Below are positions 1 to 6,526 of a stretch of 6,526 nucleotides of DNA, piece by piece. Every line of letters begins with the position of its first letter. Position 1 is the first letter of the stretch. Made by a program: the position numbers and the translations under genes. This stretch comes from Methylovulum sp. (GTDB lineage Bacteria; Pseudomonadota; Gammaproteobacteria; Methylococcales; Methylomonadaceae), in assembly GCA_016919605.1 (NCBI GenBank), contig JACXTQ010000385.1:1-6526 (forward strand), in the 5' to 3' direction. The notes beneath the pieces were generated by a model. The model searched no databases, had not been told where the DNA came from, and was given only the letters and a program-made list of their open reading frames with translations.

Positions 1-1
1 C

Positions 2-1147
2 AGCCCCAGTCGCGGTAGCACAGTGTTCAACTTATATAACACTTCGATTGGCGTGTCTTACACCTTAGACGTGTTCGGTGCCGTCCGCCGCCAGATTGAA
101 GAGCTAAATGCGCAAGCGGAATACCAACGTTTCCAGCTTGAAGGCGCGTTTTTGACCATCGCCTCAAACATTGTCACGACCGCCGTGCAAGAAGCTTCGC
201 TACGCGCTCAAATTGCCGCAACGCAGGAAATGATTGCCGACCAAGCACAACAATTGGACGTTATCAAACAGCAGTTTGATTTGGGCAGCACCTCAAAAAC
301 GGCGGTATTGGCACAGCAATCGGCACTGGAGCTAACCAAGACCACCTTACCGCCCTTGCAACAGCAATTGGCGCAGGCGCGAAACCGCCTAAAAATCTTG
401 GTCGGCGTGTTCCCCAGTACCGATTTGGCGGCGCAGTTCAACCTCGAAGAATTGCAATTGCCCACTAGCCTGCCGTTGAGTCTCCCCTCCCAGTTGGTCG
501 AACAACGCCCCGACATCCGCGCCCAAGAAGCCCTGTTACATGCTGCCAGTGCCCAAATCGGTGTGGTGATCGCCAGCGTGTTCCCCAATTTTACGCTTAA
601 GGCCAATGTTTCCACCATCGCCACTGAAGCGGGCAATTTGTTCGCGCCCGGCAGTGATATTTGGAATATGACCACCAACTTGGCGCAACCGATTTTTCAT
701 GGCGGGCAATTGACCCACCAGCGCAAAGTCGCTAAAGCCGCTTACCAGCAGGTCGCCGAACAGTACCGCAGCACCGTGTTAAAGGCGTTCCAAAATGTCG
801 CCGACACCTTAAGCGCCTTGCAATATGATGCCCAAGCCCTGAAAGCCCAAGAATCCGCGCAACAGGCCGCCCATGATACCTTGGCGTTGACGCAAACCCA
901 ATTCCAAATCGGGGCGGTCAGTTATTTGAATTTGCTAAGCTCGCAACACGACTACCAACAAGCCCGCTTGGGGCAAATCCAAGCCAAAGCCGCCCAAGTC
1001 TCCGACACCGCCGCGCTGTTCCTCGCCTTAGGTGGCGGCTGGTGGCAACGCGCCGATTTGGCGCAAACCCTCACGGACAATCAGCCGAAACAAAAGCCAG
1101 CCTCGTCCTTACTTGAACAATTTGAACAATTTCGCAAAGGAAAATAA
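2..1147 (+). CDS. Outer-membrane efflux channel (NodT/OprM-type OMF), 5' partial
   Basis: This is the outer-membrane duct of a tripartite efflux pump: a trimeric beta-barrel with a long periplasmic alpha-helical tunnel. The frame is open from base 2, so the gene starts upstream; a GTG at 23 is internal. 381 residues are visible against roughly 470-490 for the family, so about 100 N-terminal residues, including any lipoprotein signal, are missing. Family marks are YTLDVFGAVRRQIE near the beginning (bases about 59-100), the hinge between the two OEP repeats with LVEQRPDIRAQEA (from base 494), AQIGVVIASVFPNFTL after it, and the C-terminal LALGGGWW (about 1022-1045). Long Gln/Ala/Leu-rich helical stretches fit the tunnel coiled coils. 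The stop TAA (1145-1147) lies one base before the adaptor ATG, which indicates one operon and probable translational coupling. Family assignment is firm; the exported substrate is unknown. Confidence 0.95.
   Translation, partial: SPSRGSTVFNLYNTSIGVSYTLDVFGAVRRQIEELNAQAEYQRFQLEGAFLTIASNIVTTAVQEASLRAQIAATQEMIADQAQQLDVIKQQFDLGSTSKTAVLAQQSALELTKTTLPPLQQQLAQARNRLKILVGVFPSTDLAAQFNLEELQLPTSLPLSLPSQLVEQRPDIRAQEALLHAASAQIGVVIASVFPNFTLKANVSTIATEAGNLFAPGSDIWNMTTNLAQPIFHGGQLTHQRKVAKAAYQQVAEQYRSTVLKAFQNVADTLSALQYDAQALKAQESAQQAAHDTLALTQTQFQIGAVSYLNLLSSQHDYQQARLGQIQAKAAQVSDTAALFLALGGGWWQRADLAQTLTDNQPKQKPASSLLEQFEQFRKGK
1136..1141 (+). promoter_or_regulatory. Ribosome binding site of the adaptor gene
   Basis: AAAGGA lies within the last codons of the channel gene and ends seven bases before ATG 1149. 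Together with the hydrophobic N-terminus that follows, it fixes the adaptor start at 1149. The upstream in-frame GTG at 1032 would add 39 residues that merely read the channel gene in another frame. Confidence 0.75.
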
Positions 1148-1148
1148 T

Positions 1149-2276
1149 ATGTTTAAGCGTATGCTCATTATGCTCATCGTCGTTGGCGTAGTGCTGGGCG
1201 GTGTGTTTGGTTTTATCGAATTCAAAGGGAGCATGATCAAGCAGTTCATGATGTCCCAAGGCGAGCCGCCAAAAACCGTATCGGTCATTAGCGCACATTA
1301 TGAGGACTGGCTGCCCAAGCTTGAAGCCGTCAGCAGCTTACGCGCCGCACAAGGGGTCGAACTCAGTTCGGAGGTGGCGGGGCTGGTCAGCGCCATCCTC
1401 TTCAAACAGGGCGATACCGTTGCCGCCAATACCCCGCTGGTACAACTGCGGGCTGATGATGACATTGCCAAACTGAACTCACTGAACGCCACCGCCGAAC
1501 TGGCACGGATCACTTTCCGGCGTTCCGAAGCGCAATTCAATGCCAAAGCCATCAGCCAACAGACGATGGACATCGACAAGGCAAACCTGAATATCGCCTT
1601 GGCCAACGCCGCCGCGCAACAGGCACTGATTGACAAAAAAACTATCCGTGCGCCCTTTGGTGGACTTATAGGAGTCCGTGCCATCGACCAAGGCCAATTT
1701 TTGGCCGCCGGCACGACCATCGCCACGTTGCAAAATCTGGACACCGTGTATGCCGACTTTTACCTGCCGCAACAGTATTTAGCCGTGTTAAAAACCGGCC
1801 AAGCCATCCATTTGCATACCGATACCTATCCGACGCAAGATTTTCTGGGGGAAATTAGCGTCATTGACCCGAAAGTGAACAGCAGCACCCGCAACGCCCT
1901 GATCCGCGCCACCCTGAAAAATCCTGGCCATCGCCTAGTTCCTGGCATGTATGCCAAAGTGCAGGTCATTACCGGTGCCGCCCAGCCGTTCATCACCGTG
2001 CCGCGCACCGCCATCAGCTTTAACGCTTTTGGGGCGACCGTATTCGTGGTCGAAGAGGGCAAAGACGATAAAGGTCAAACCAAGCTGACCGCCCACCAAG
2101 CGTTAGTGACCACCGGCGAGACGCGCGGCGACCAAATCAGCATTATCAAAGGTGTTAAGGATGGCGAGAGGATTGTCACCTCTGGACAAATCAAGCTGCA
2201 TAACGGCACCACTGTGCTGATTGACAATAGCCAACAGCCTAGCAATGACCCTGCCCCCCAACCTATAGACCAATAA
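1149..2276 (+). CDS. RND efflux periplasmic adaptor (membrane fusion protein, HlyD/AcrA superfamily)
   Basis: This 375-residue protein bridges the inner-membrane RND pump and the outer-membrane channel. Residues about 5-24 are a hydrophobic N-terminal segment after MFKR. It has no lipobox cysteine, so it is probably membrane-anchored by this helix rather than by lipid. Next comes the first lipoyl half-motif (about 69-100, with SSEVAGLVSAILFKQGDTV), a short helical hairpin (about 104-162, Ala/Asn/Gln rich), the second lipoyl half (about 163-197, with TIRAPFGGLIGVR and the GQFLAAGTTIATL strand), then the beta-barrel domain (about 198-275, ending at VPGMYAKVQV) and a membrane-proximal domain (about 276-358, with FITVPRTAI and KDGERIVTSGQIKL). 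The tail is Pro/Asn/Gln rich. Length and domain order are normal for the family, nearest in style to the MexH/TriA type by recall. It lies one base after the channel gene and six bases before the permease gene. Confidence 0.96.
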   Translation: MFKRMLIMLIVVGVVLGGVFGFIEFKGSMIKQFMMSQGEPPKTVSVISAHYEDWLPKLEAVSSLRAAQGVELSSEVAGLVSAILFKQGDTVAANTPLVQLRADDDIAKLNSLNATAELARITFRRSEAQFNAKAISQQTMDIDKANLNIALANAAAQQALIDKKTIRAPFGGLIGVRAIDQGQFLAAGTTIATLQNLDTVYADFYLPQQYLAVLKTGQAIHLHTDTYPTQDFLGEISVIDPKVNSSTRNALIRATLKNPGHRLVPGMYAKVQVITGAAQPFITVPRTAISFNAFGATVFVVEEGKDDKGQTKLTAHQALVTTGETRGDQISIIKGVKDGERIVTSGQIKLHNGTTVLIDNSQQPSNDPAPQPIDQ

Positions 2277-2282
2277 GCCGCC

Positions 2283-5200
2283 ATGAACTTAACCGACATT
2301 TTTATCCGTAGGCCCGTATTGTCGATGGTTATCAGCATCATGCTGCTGGTGTTGGGCTTGCGCTCGCTGACCAGCTTGCCGGTGTTGCAATATCCACGCA
2401 CTGAAAATGCCGTGGTCACTATATCCACCGCCTATTACGGAGCTGACCCTGACATTATCGCGGGGTTTATCACCACGCCATTGGAAACCGTGGTTGCCGA
2501 AGCCAATGGCATTGATTACATCACCTCCATCAGCCAAAACAGCGTCAGCACCATCACCGCCAATTTGCGCCTGAATTTTGACCCGAACAAGGCCTTGACC
2601 GAAATCAACGCCAAAGTCAATTCGGTCATCAACCAGTTGCCGCCTGAATCGCAACGGCCTGTGCTAAACGTCAAAATAGGCGAGACCATTGATGCCATGT
2701 ACATCGGCTTTTCCAGCAGCACCTTGGCTGCTAACCATATCACCGACTATCTGGTGCGCACGGTACAACCACGCTTGCAATCGGTGGAAGGTGTGCAAAT
2801 CGCCGAATTGCTGGGCAGCAAAAATTTCTCCTTACGCGCATGGCTAGACCCCGACAAGCTCATGGCCTACGGACTGACCGCCACCGATGTTAGCGCTGCG
2901 CTGACCAAAAATGACTTTATCGCCGGACTAGGCACCACCAAAGGGCAAATGGTGCAAGTCAACTTGACCGCTTCCACCGGCCTGCATTCGGTCGCCGAGT
3001 TTGAAGACCTGATTGTCAAACAGCAAGATGGCGCGATTATCCGCCTGAAAGATGTCGCTAATGTCACCTTAGGTTCCGATGATTATGACTCCAGTGTGGC
3101 TTTTGATGGCGACAAGGCTGTCTATATCGGCTTGCAAATCGCCCCCAGCGCCAATTTGCTGGAAGTGATCGGGCGGGTGCGGACGGTGTTCCCCGATATT
3201 CAGGCGCAATTGCCGGAGGGCATGAACGGAAAAATCGTTTATGACTCCACCAAATTCGTCGATAGCTCGATTCATGAAGTCATCCATACCTTGGTTGAAG
3301 CCTTGATCATCGTCACCTTGGTGGTTTTTGCCTTCCTCGGTTCGCCACGCTCGGTGCTGATTCCGGTGATTGCCATCCCCTTATCGCTGATCGGCACATT
3401 CACCATGATGCTGGCGTTTGGTTTCTCCATCAATTTGCTGACCTTGCTGGCCTTGGTGCTGGCGATTGGCTTGGTGGTCGATGATGCGATCATTGTCGTT
3501 GAAAACGTCAACCGCCACTTGGAGGACGGGATGCAGCCCATCCCCGCCGCCCTGCTGGCGGCACAGGAATTGACCGGCCCCATCATTGCCATGACCATTG
3601 TCCTGATTGCCGTTTATGTACCAGTCGGTTTCCAAAGCGGTTTGACTGGGGCGTTGTTTTCCGAATTCGCCTTTACCGTAGTCGGGGCGGTCACGGTGTC
3701 AGCGATAGTCGCCCTAACCTTATCGCCGATGATGAGTTCACGCCTGCTGAAAGTCCACAAACATGACCGTAGCGGCTGGGAAGAACGCTTGGTCGATTGG
3801 ATAGACCAGCGTTTTAATAGCCTGAGCAAAAGCTACGAACATTTTTTGCACGGCTCCTTAAATTATTTGCCCGTCACCGCCGTTTTTGCCGCCATCATCC
3901 TCGGCAGCATTTATTTCCTGTACACCCATTCCAAAAGCGAGTTGGCCCCTCAGGAAGACCAAGGGATTATTATCAGCCTATCTAATACTGCTCCTGATGC
4001 AACCTTGCAACAACGCTTGCTGTACAGCCGTCTCGTGTATGAAGTGTTCCATGCCTATCCAGAAACCGACCATGTTTTCCAGTTGGAATCGCCCGGGCAA
4101 TCCATTTCGGGTATGGTGCTTAAACCTTGGCACGAACGTACTCAAACCGCCAGCCAGTTGCTGCCGACTGTCCAAAACAAATTGAACACCATCGCCGGGG
4201 TCAACGCCGCCGCCTTTCAACCGCCGCCGTTGCCGGGCAGCAGTGGGATGCCGGTGCAATTTATCATCGGCACCAACGAATCGTTCGAACAGTTAAACAC
4301 CGTACTGGCGCTATTTATGGCGGAAGTGCGCAAAAGCGGGCGGTTCCTTTTTGCCGATAGTGATTTGCGCTATGACCAACCGCAATCACGGCTGACCATA
4401 GACCGTGACAAGGCTTCCCTGTTAGGCCTGACCATGCAGGATGTCGGCGCGTCCTTAGCATCCATGCTCGGTGGTGGTTATGTCAATTATTTCAGCTTGG
4501 ATGCCCGCTCTTACAAGGTCATTCCGCAAGTGCAACAAAAATTCCGGCTGAATCCTGACCAATTGCTGGATTACCCGATCCGTACCGCCGATGGCAATAG
4601 TGTGCCGCTATCCACCATTGCCAGCCTCAGCACAGAAACTGTGCCGCGCTTGCTGAACCACTTCCAACGCATTAATGATGTGATGATCAGTGGTGTGCCG
4701 TTTCCTGGCGTGACCTTAGGGGATGCTTTGGCTACCTTGCAAGACATTGCCAAACGGGTGCTGCCACCCAATTACAGCATCGACTATGCCGGACAATCCC
4801 GCCAGCTGGTCAAAGAATCCAACGGTTTCCTGTTCACGTTCGTGTTCGCGCTGATTATCATTTATCTGGCCTTGGCGGCACAATTTGAAAGCTTCCGCGA
4901 CCCGCTGATTATCCTGGTTTCCGTACCGATGTCGATTGCCGGTGCGTTAGTGTTTATCGCCCTCGGTATCGGTAACGCCACCTTGAACATTTATACCGAA
5001 GTGGGGCTAGTTACGTTGATGGGTCTCATCAGCAAACACGGCATCCTGATCGTTGAATTTGCCAATAACCGGCAAAAACAAGGCATGGGCAAGCGCGAAG
5101 CGGTGGAATCCGCCGCCAGCATCCGGTTACGGCCTATCCTGATGACCACGGCAGCGATGGTACTGGGTGTATTGCCATTGATCTTTGCCACAGGTGCCGG

Positions 5201-5342
5201 GGCGGTGTCACGCTTTAGCATGGGGCTAGTGATTGCCACGGGTATCGCCATCGGCACTTTGTTCACACTGTTTGTCGTACCCGCCGTGTATCTTATGTTG
5301 GGCGAAGATCACCATAAAACCAAAGCGGAAGCCGAAGGCTGA
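2283..5342 (+). CDS. RND-type inner-membrane efflux permease, HAE1 (proton/drug antiporter) class
   Basis: This 1019-residue protein is the energised part of the pump: a trimeric inner-membrane antiporter that drives substrate into the channel using the proton gradient. The layout is complete: TM1 (about 10-28), a first large periplasmic loop (about 29-333), TM2-TM6 (about 334-485), a cytoplasmic linker, TM7 (about 528-548), a second periplasmic loop (about 549-846), and TM8-TM12 (about 847-1005). TM4 carries GLVVDDAIIVVEN with D400 and D401, the counterparts of AcrB D407/D408. TM10 carries GLISKHGILIVEFA with K918 at the place of AcrB K940. The DD pair and the absence of a CusA-like TM4 point to HAE1 and argue against a metal pump. 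The N-terminal FIRRPVLSMV and the YPRTENAVVTIST strand are typical. The start follows the adaptor stop by six bases. No Shine-Dalgarno is visible before it, so initiation probably depends on coupling to adaptor translation. Substrate is unknown; it resembles the MexI/TriC type by recall only. Confidence 0.98.
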   Translation: MNLTDIFIRRPVLSMVISIMLLVLGLRSLTSLPVLQYPRTENAVVTISTAYYGADPDIIAGFITTPLETVVAEANGIDYITSISQNSVSTITANLRLNFDPNKALTEINAKVNSVINQLPPESQRPVLNVKIGETIDAMYIGFSSSTLAANHITDYLVRTVQPRLQSVEGVQIAELLGSKNFSLRAWLDPDKLMAYGLTATDVSAALTKNDFIAGLGTTKGQMVQVNLTASTGLHSVAEFEDLIVKQQDGAIIRLKDVANVTLGSDDYDSSVAFDGDKAVYIGLQIAPSANLLEVIGRVRTVFPDIQAQLPEGMNGKIVYDSTKFVDSSIHEVIHTLVEALIIVTLVVFAFLGSPRSVLIPVIAIPLSLIGTFTMMLAFGFSINLLTLLALVLAIGLVVDDAIIVVENVNRHLEDGMQPIPAALLAAQELTGPIIAMTIVLIAVYVPVGFQSGLTGALFSEFAFTVVGAVTVSAIVALTLSPMMSSRLLKVHKHDRSGWEERLVDWIDQRFNSLSKSYEHFLHGSLNYLPVTAVFAAIILGSIYFLYTHSKSELAPQEDQGIIISLSNTAPDATLQQRLLYSRLVYEVFHAYPETDHVFQLESPGQSISGMVLKPWHERTQTASQLLPTVQNKLNTIAGVNAAAFQPPPLPGSSGMPVQFIIGTNESFEQLNTVLALFMAEVRKSGRFLFADSDLRYDQPQSRLTIDRDKASLLGLTMQDVGASLASMLGGGYVNYFSLDARSYKVIPQVQQKFRLNPDQLLDYPIRTADGNSVPLSTIASLSTETVPRLLNHFQRINDVMISGVPFPGVTLGDALATLQDIAKRVLPPNYSIDYAGQSRQLVKESNGFLFTFVFALIIIYLALAAQFESFRDPLIILVSVPMSIAGALVFIALGIGNATLNIYTEVGLVTLMGLISKHGILIVEFANNRQKQGMGKREAVESAASIRLRPILMTTAAMVLGVLPLIFATGAGAVSRFSMGLVIATGIAIGTLFTLFVVPAVYLMLGEDHHKTKAEAEG

Positions 5343-5348
5343 ACACTT

Positions 5349-5379
5349 GCCGGACGGTATGTTGGTAATGCTGTCCGGC
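5349..5379 (+). terminator. Hairpin after the efflux operon, possible terminator without U-tract
   Basis: An inverted repeat lies six bases after the permease stop. The arms are GCCGGACGGTAT (5349-5360) and ATGCTGTCCGGC (5368-5379), with a 7-base loop. The outer seven pairs are perfect. The inner five include two G-U wobbles (5356/5372 and 5358/5370) that pair only in the plus-strand RNA, which favours an RNA role in the efflux transcript over a DNA operator. The following bases (TAGACTTACCTCCC) are not a U-run, so it is not a textbook intrinsic terminator. It could be a Rho-linked 3' end, an mRNA-stabilising hairpin or, less likely, a regulator-binding dyad upstream of the next promoter. Confidence 0.5.
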
Positions 5380-5410
5380 TAGACTTACCTCCCTTAACAT
5401 ACTGTATAAT
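5380..5410 (+). promoter_or_regulatory. Putative sigma-70-type promoter of the glycosyltransferase gene
   Basis: A perfect consensus -10 box TATAAT lies at 5405-5410. The best -35 candidate is TAGACT (5380-5385, 4 of 6 matches to TTGACA) with a long 19-base spacer, so the -35 is weak. The TG at 5403-5404 directly abuts the box and so is not a proper extended -10. Transcription would begin near 5417, giving a leader of about 43 bases before ATG 5460. Position after the hairpin and before the next gene supports it; no operator is recognised. Confidence 0.5.
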
Positions 5411-5459
5411 CTAAGCCTAGGAATAACAGACACCGACACCCAAAAACAATAGCCAGAAA

Positions 5460-6161
5460 ATGGTCATGACGAAAACAAACGCTATAGATAATGGCTATAA
5501 CGTCCTTGAAGACACCGCAGGTTTGCTTGCCGATGACGGCTTTATAGAAAACCAAATCCAATTCCAGTTAGGTGAATTTGCCCATCAGGATTATTCAGTC
5601 CCCATTGATGGGCTGTGCCGGGCAAGGAAGTTCCCTAGCCCTATCTTTGGGGTTTTTGATGCGCAGCACCAGCAAATCCTCAATTTCAACCAATGCCACC
5701 AACTGGTCAATGTCTTAAAAGGTGTGTGGCGACCTGACCCCAACAACGAATCCATAAAAAAGACTGTAAGGATTGCGGGTTTTTTGAATTCCATTAACTT
5801 ATACTCGGCAAAAAAGCTCTACGCTTTTGATTTTTGGGATGGCCGAGGTGACAGTCCTGAAAATTGGTTTCCAAAAAAAACTTGCCCATCTTCCAATACA
5901 ATCGGCTTAACCACAACAGGCATGCCATCTTATGGCCACTTGGTAATTACCACACCATCGATAACCCTTATTTTTTGGAAACAACGTTCCGTGATCCTAT
6001 CCGTTTCGAGGATAAGGAGCCGAAAATTTGTTGGCGGGGCATGCCGACTGGAGGAGGCTTTGACACGGAACGGAAAACCCATGTCGGGATACATAATCTG
6101 GTCACCCACTTCGCCTCAGGAGCCATTGATAGGGAAATACTGCATGAACAACTGTTGCTGA
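5460..6161 (+). CDS. N-terminal fragment of a GT90-family glycosyltransferase (frameshifted gene)
   Basis: As read, this frame gives 233 residues, but only the first ~140 look like the real protein. The stretch up to AFDFWDGRGDSPENWFPKK (ending near base 5879) leads smoothly into the GT90 sequence found in the -1 frame just after the A8 run. From there to the stop at 6159-6161 this frame reads 93 residues with no family resemblance, while the -1 frame carries conserved motifs. No signal peptide or membrane helix is seen, so the protein is likely cytoplasmic. The N-terminal part itself is not recognised; it is assigned by continuity. ATG 5460 is the first ATG after an in-frame stop (5424-5426). 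ATG 5466 is an equally possible start, and neither has a good Shine-Dalgarno. Base composition is lower in GC here (26/60 in 5461-5520 and 22/60 in 5761-5820) than in two sampled permease lines (30/60 and 35/60), a mild hint of separate origin. Confidence 0.65.
   Translation: MVMTKTNAIDNGYNVLEDTAGLLADDGFIENQIQFQLGEFAHQDYSVPIDGLCRARKFPSPIFGVFDAQHQQILNFNQCHQLVNVLKGVWRPDPNNESIKKTVRIAGFLNSINLYSAKKLYAFDFWDGRGDSPENWFPKKTCPSSNTIGLTTTGMPSYGHLVITTPSITLIFWKQRSVILSVSRIRSRKFVGGACRLEEALTRNGKPMSGYIIWSPTSPQEPLIGKYCMNNCC
5873..5880 (+). other. A8 homopolymer, probable frameshift point in the glycosyltransferase gene
   Basis: In the upstream frame the codons are CCA AAA AAA ACT. The bases 5873-5879 have the form A AAA AAA, a -1 slippery heptamer. 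Shifting back one base gives CCA AAA AAA AAC TTG CCC, which enters the GT90 frame. An A9 run would do the same without slippage. The upstream frame is needed before about 5858 because the other frame has TGA at 5858-5860. The remaining frame is excluded by TAA at 5908-5910. So the switch lies after 5858, and the A8 run is the natural site. No Shine-Dalgarno-like stimulator is seen about 10 bases upstream and no strong stem 5-9 bases downstream. Confidence 0.75.
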
Positions 6162-6526
6162 TAAAACGTTATAAGTTCGTTGCTACGTTTTCAGGCCATG
6201 AAGCGTTTGATATTGGTTTCGCAATCAGTGACAGCTCCCAACAATTTTTGGCTAACCATGAAGGCTTCCCCCAATACCTAAAACCTACCTTAACCAAGCT
6301 GGAGCATTGCCGGTTTAAGTATCTGGTCGCCTTATCGGGCTGGGATGTCGCCACGTCTTTCTACTGGATGCTCAGCACCAACAGTGTCGTGCTCAAAGAA
6401 GACTATGACTATAAAGCCTTCGCCGACTGCCATTTTAAACCTTGGGTGCATTACGTCCCCATTTCGCCAGACTTCACCGACATTATCGCCAAATATGAAT
6501 GGTGCGAGGCGACCCCCCAACAATGC
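5879..6526 (+). CDS. GT90-family (CAP10-like) glycosyltransferase, catalytic part, 3' partial
   Basis: This is the main body of a glycosyltransferase expected to move a sugar from a nucleotide donor to a glycan or lipopolysaccharide-type acceptor. In eukaryotes the family includes Cryptococcus CAP10 and the protein O-glucosyltransferases; bacterial members are usually linked to LPS or surface glycans. Numbering along the joined protein: FQYNRL and ILWPLGNYH (about 145-165), FEDKEPKICWRG with the family WRG at about 192-194, HEAFDIGFA (about 247-255), KYLVALSGWDVATSFYWML (about 287-305) followed by STNSVVLKE, then KPWVHYVPISPDFTDII (from about 327). The last two resemble the conserved GT90 sugar-nucleotide-binding region. 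The frame is open to the last base, so the C-terminus lies outside; 356 joined residues are visible. Its own upstream frame is closed by TGA 5858-5860, and the first in-frame ATG is 6041, which would cut into the domain after WRG. So it is a continuation of the upstream fragment, not a separate gene. Actual donor and acceptor are unknown. Confidence 0.88.

Noticed and set aside
208..678. Minus-strand open frame of 156 codons opposite the channel gene
   Set aside because: It is antisense to a strongly conserved coding region, has a Cys/Ala/Ser-rich shadow composition and shows no family motif.
1113..1130. Tandem TTGAACAAT repeat (two copies) at the end of the channel gene
   Set aside because: It encodes LEQFEQF in frame in a variable C-terminal tail, and two short copies do not suggest a regulatory or mobile element.
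1032..1148. Upstream GTG start that would extend the adaptor by 39 residues
   Set aside because: The extension reads the end of the channel gene out of frame and would bury the N-terminal membrane segment. ATG 1149 has AAAGGA seven bases upstream and begins the hydrophobic segment directly.
1635..1641. A7 run in the adaptor gene as another slippage site
   Set aside because: The frame is GAC AAA AAA ACT, so the base before the lysine codons is C and the A AAA AAN pattern is absent. The adaptor frame is intact on both sides.
1298..1744. Minus-strand open frame of 148 codons opposite the adaptor gene
   Set aside because: It is a shadow of the lipoyl and hairpin region with no motif of its own and no credible promoter or ribosome site.
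5864..5874. TTGG-TTT-CCAA mini-hairpin just before the A tract
   Set aside because: A 4-bp AU-rich stem is too weak to support a claim of a terminator or slippage stimulator, and it overlaps coding sequence.
5919..5937. GGCATGCC palindrome and GCCAT/ATGGC mini-hairpin as a frameshift stimulator
   Set aside because: It is about 40-45 bases past the A8 run, well beyond the usual 5-9 base spacing, and the stem is only 5 bp.
6332..6523. Minus-strand open frame near the window end
   Set aside because: It lies opposite the conserved GT90 KYLVALSGWDVA to KPWVHYVP region, which is clearly coding on the plus strand.

Overview
The window looks like a piece of a proteobacterial (Gram-negative) chromosome. 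It holds most of a tripartite RND efflux operon, followed by a separately promoted gene for a GT90-family glycosyltransferase whose reading frame is broken. Outer-membrane factor, periplasmic adaptor and RND pump together imply a two-membrane cell. The moderate GC and protein style would suit a gammaproteobacterium such as a methylotroph or sulfur oxidiser, but that assignment is only a guess.

Bases 1-5342 (+ strand) carry three tightly packed genes. First is the 3' part of a NodT/OprM-type outer-membrane channel (start lies upstream of the window). One base later comes a membrane-fusion (periplasmic adaptor) protein. Six bases after that comes a full-length 1019-residue RND permease with the paired aspartates of the proton-driven HAE1 drug-efflux class. 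The three products should form one trans-envelope pump: the permease takes up substrate from the periplasm or inner membrane using the proton gradient, and the adaptor joins it to the outer-membrane duct. Substrate and regulator cannot be read from this window, because the operon promoter is outside it. The order channel-adaptor-pump differs from the familiar adaptor-pump-channel order of mexAB-oprM.

Bases 5343-5459 are the only intergenic gap. It holds a 12-bp stem hairpin just after the permease stop, which may be a terminator although it lacks a U-tract. A consensus TATAAT box follows and probably drives the next gene.

Bases 5460-6526 encode a GT90 (CAP10-like) glycosyltransferase. The N-terminal ~140 codons are in one frame, and the catalytic part, with the WRG motif and a KPWVHYVP motif, is in the -1 frame and runs off the window end. 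The switch maps best to an A8 run at 5873-5880. One extra A would give a single open frame. This may be a sequencing or assembly error, a genuine pseudogene, a phase-variable tract, or a site of transcriptional or ribosomal slippage. This is the most interesting point in the window; the rest is a conventional efflux locus. No tRNA, rRNA, CRISPR, insertion sequence or attachment site was seen.
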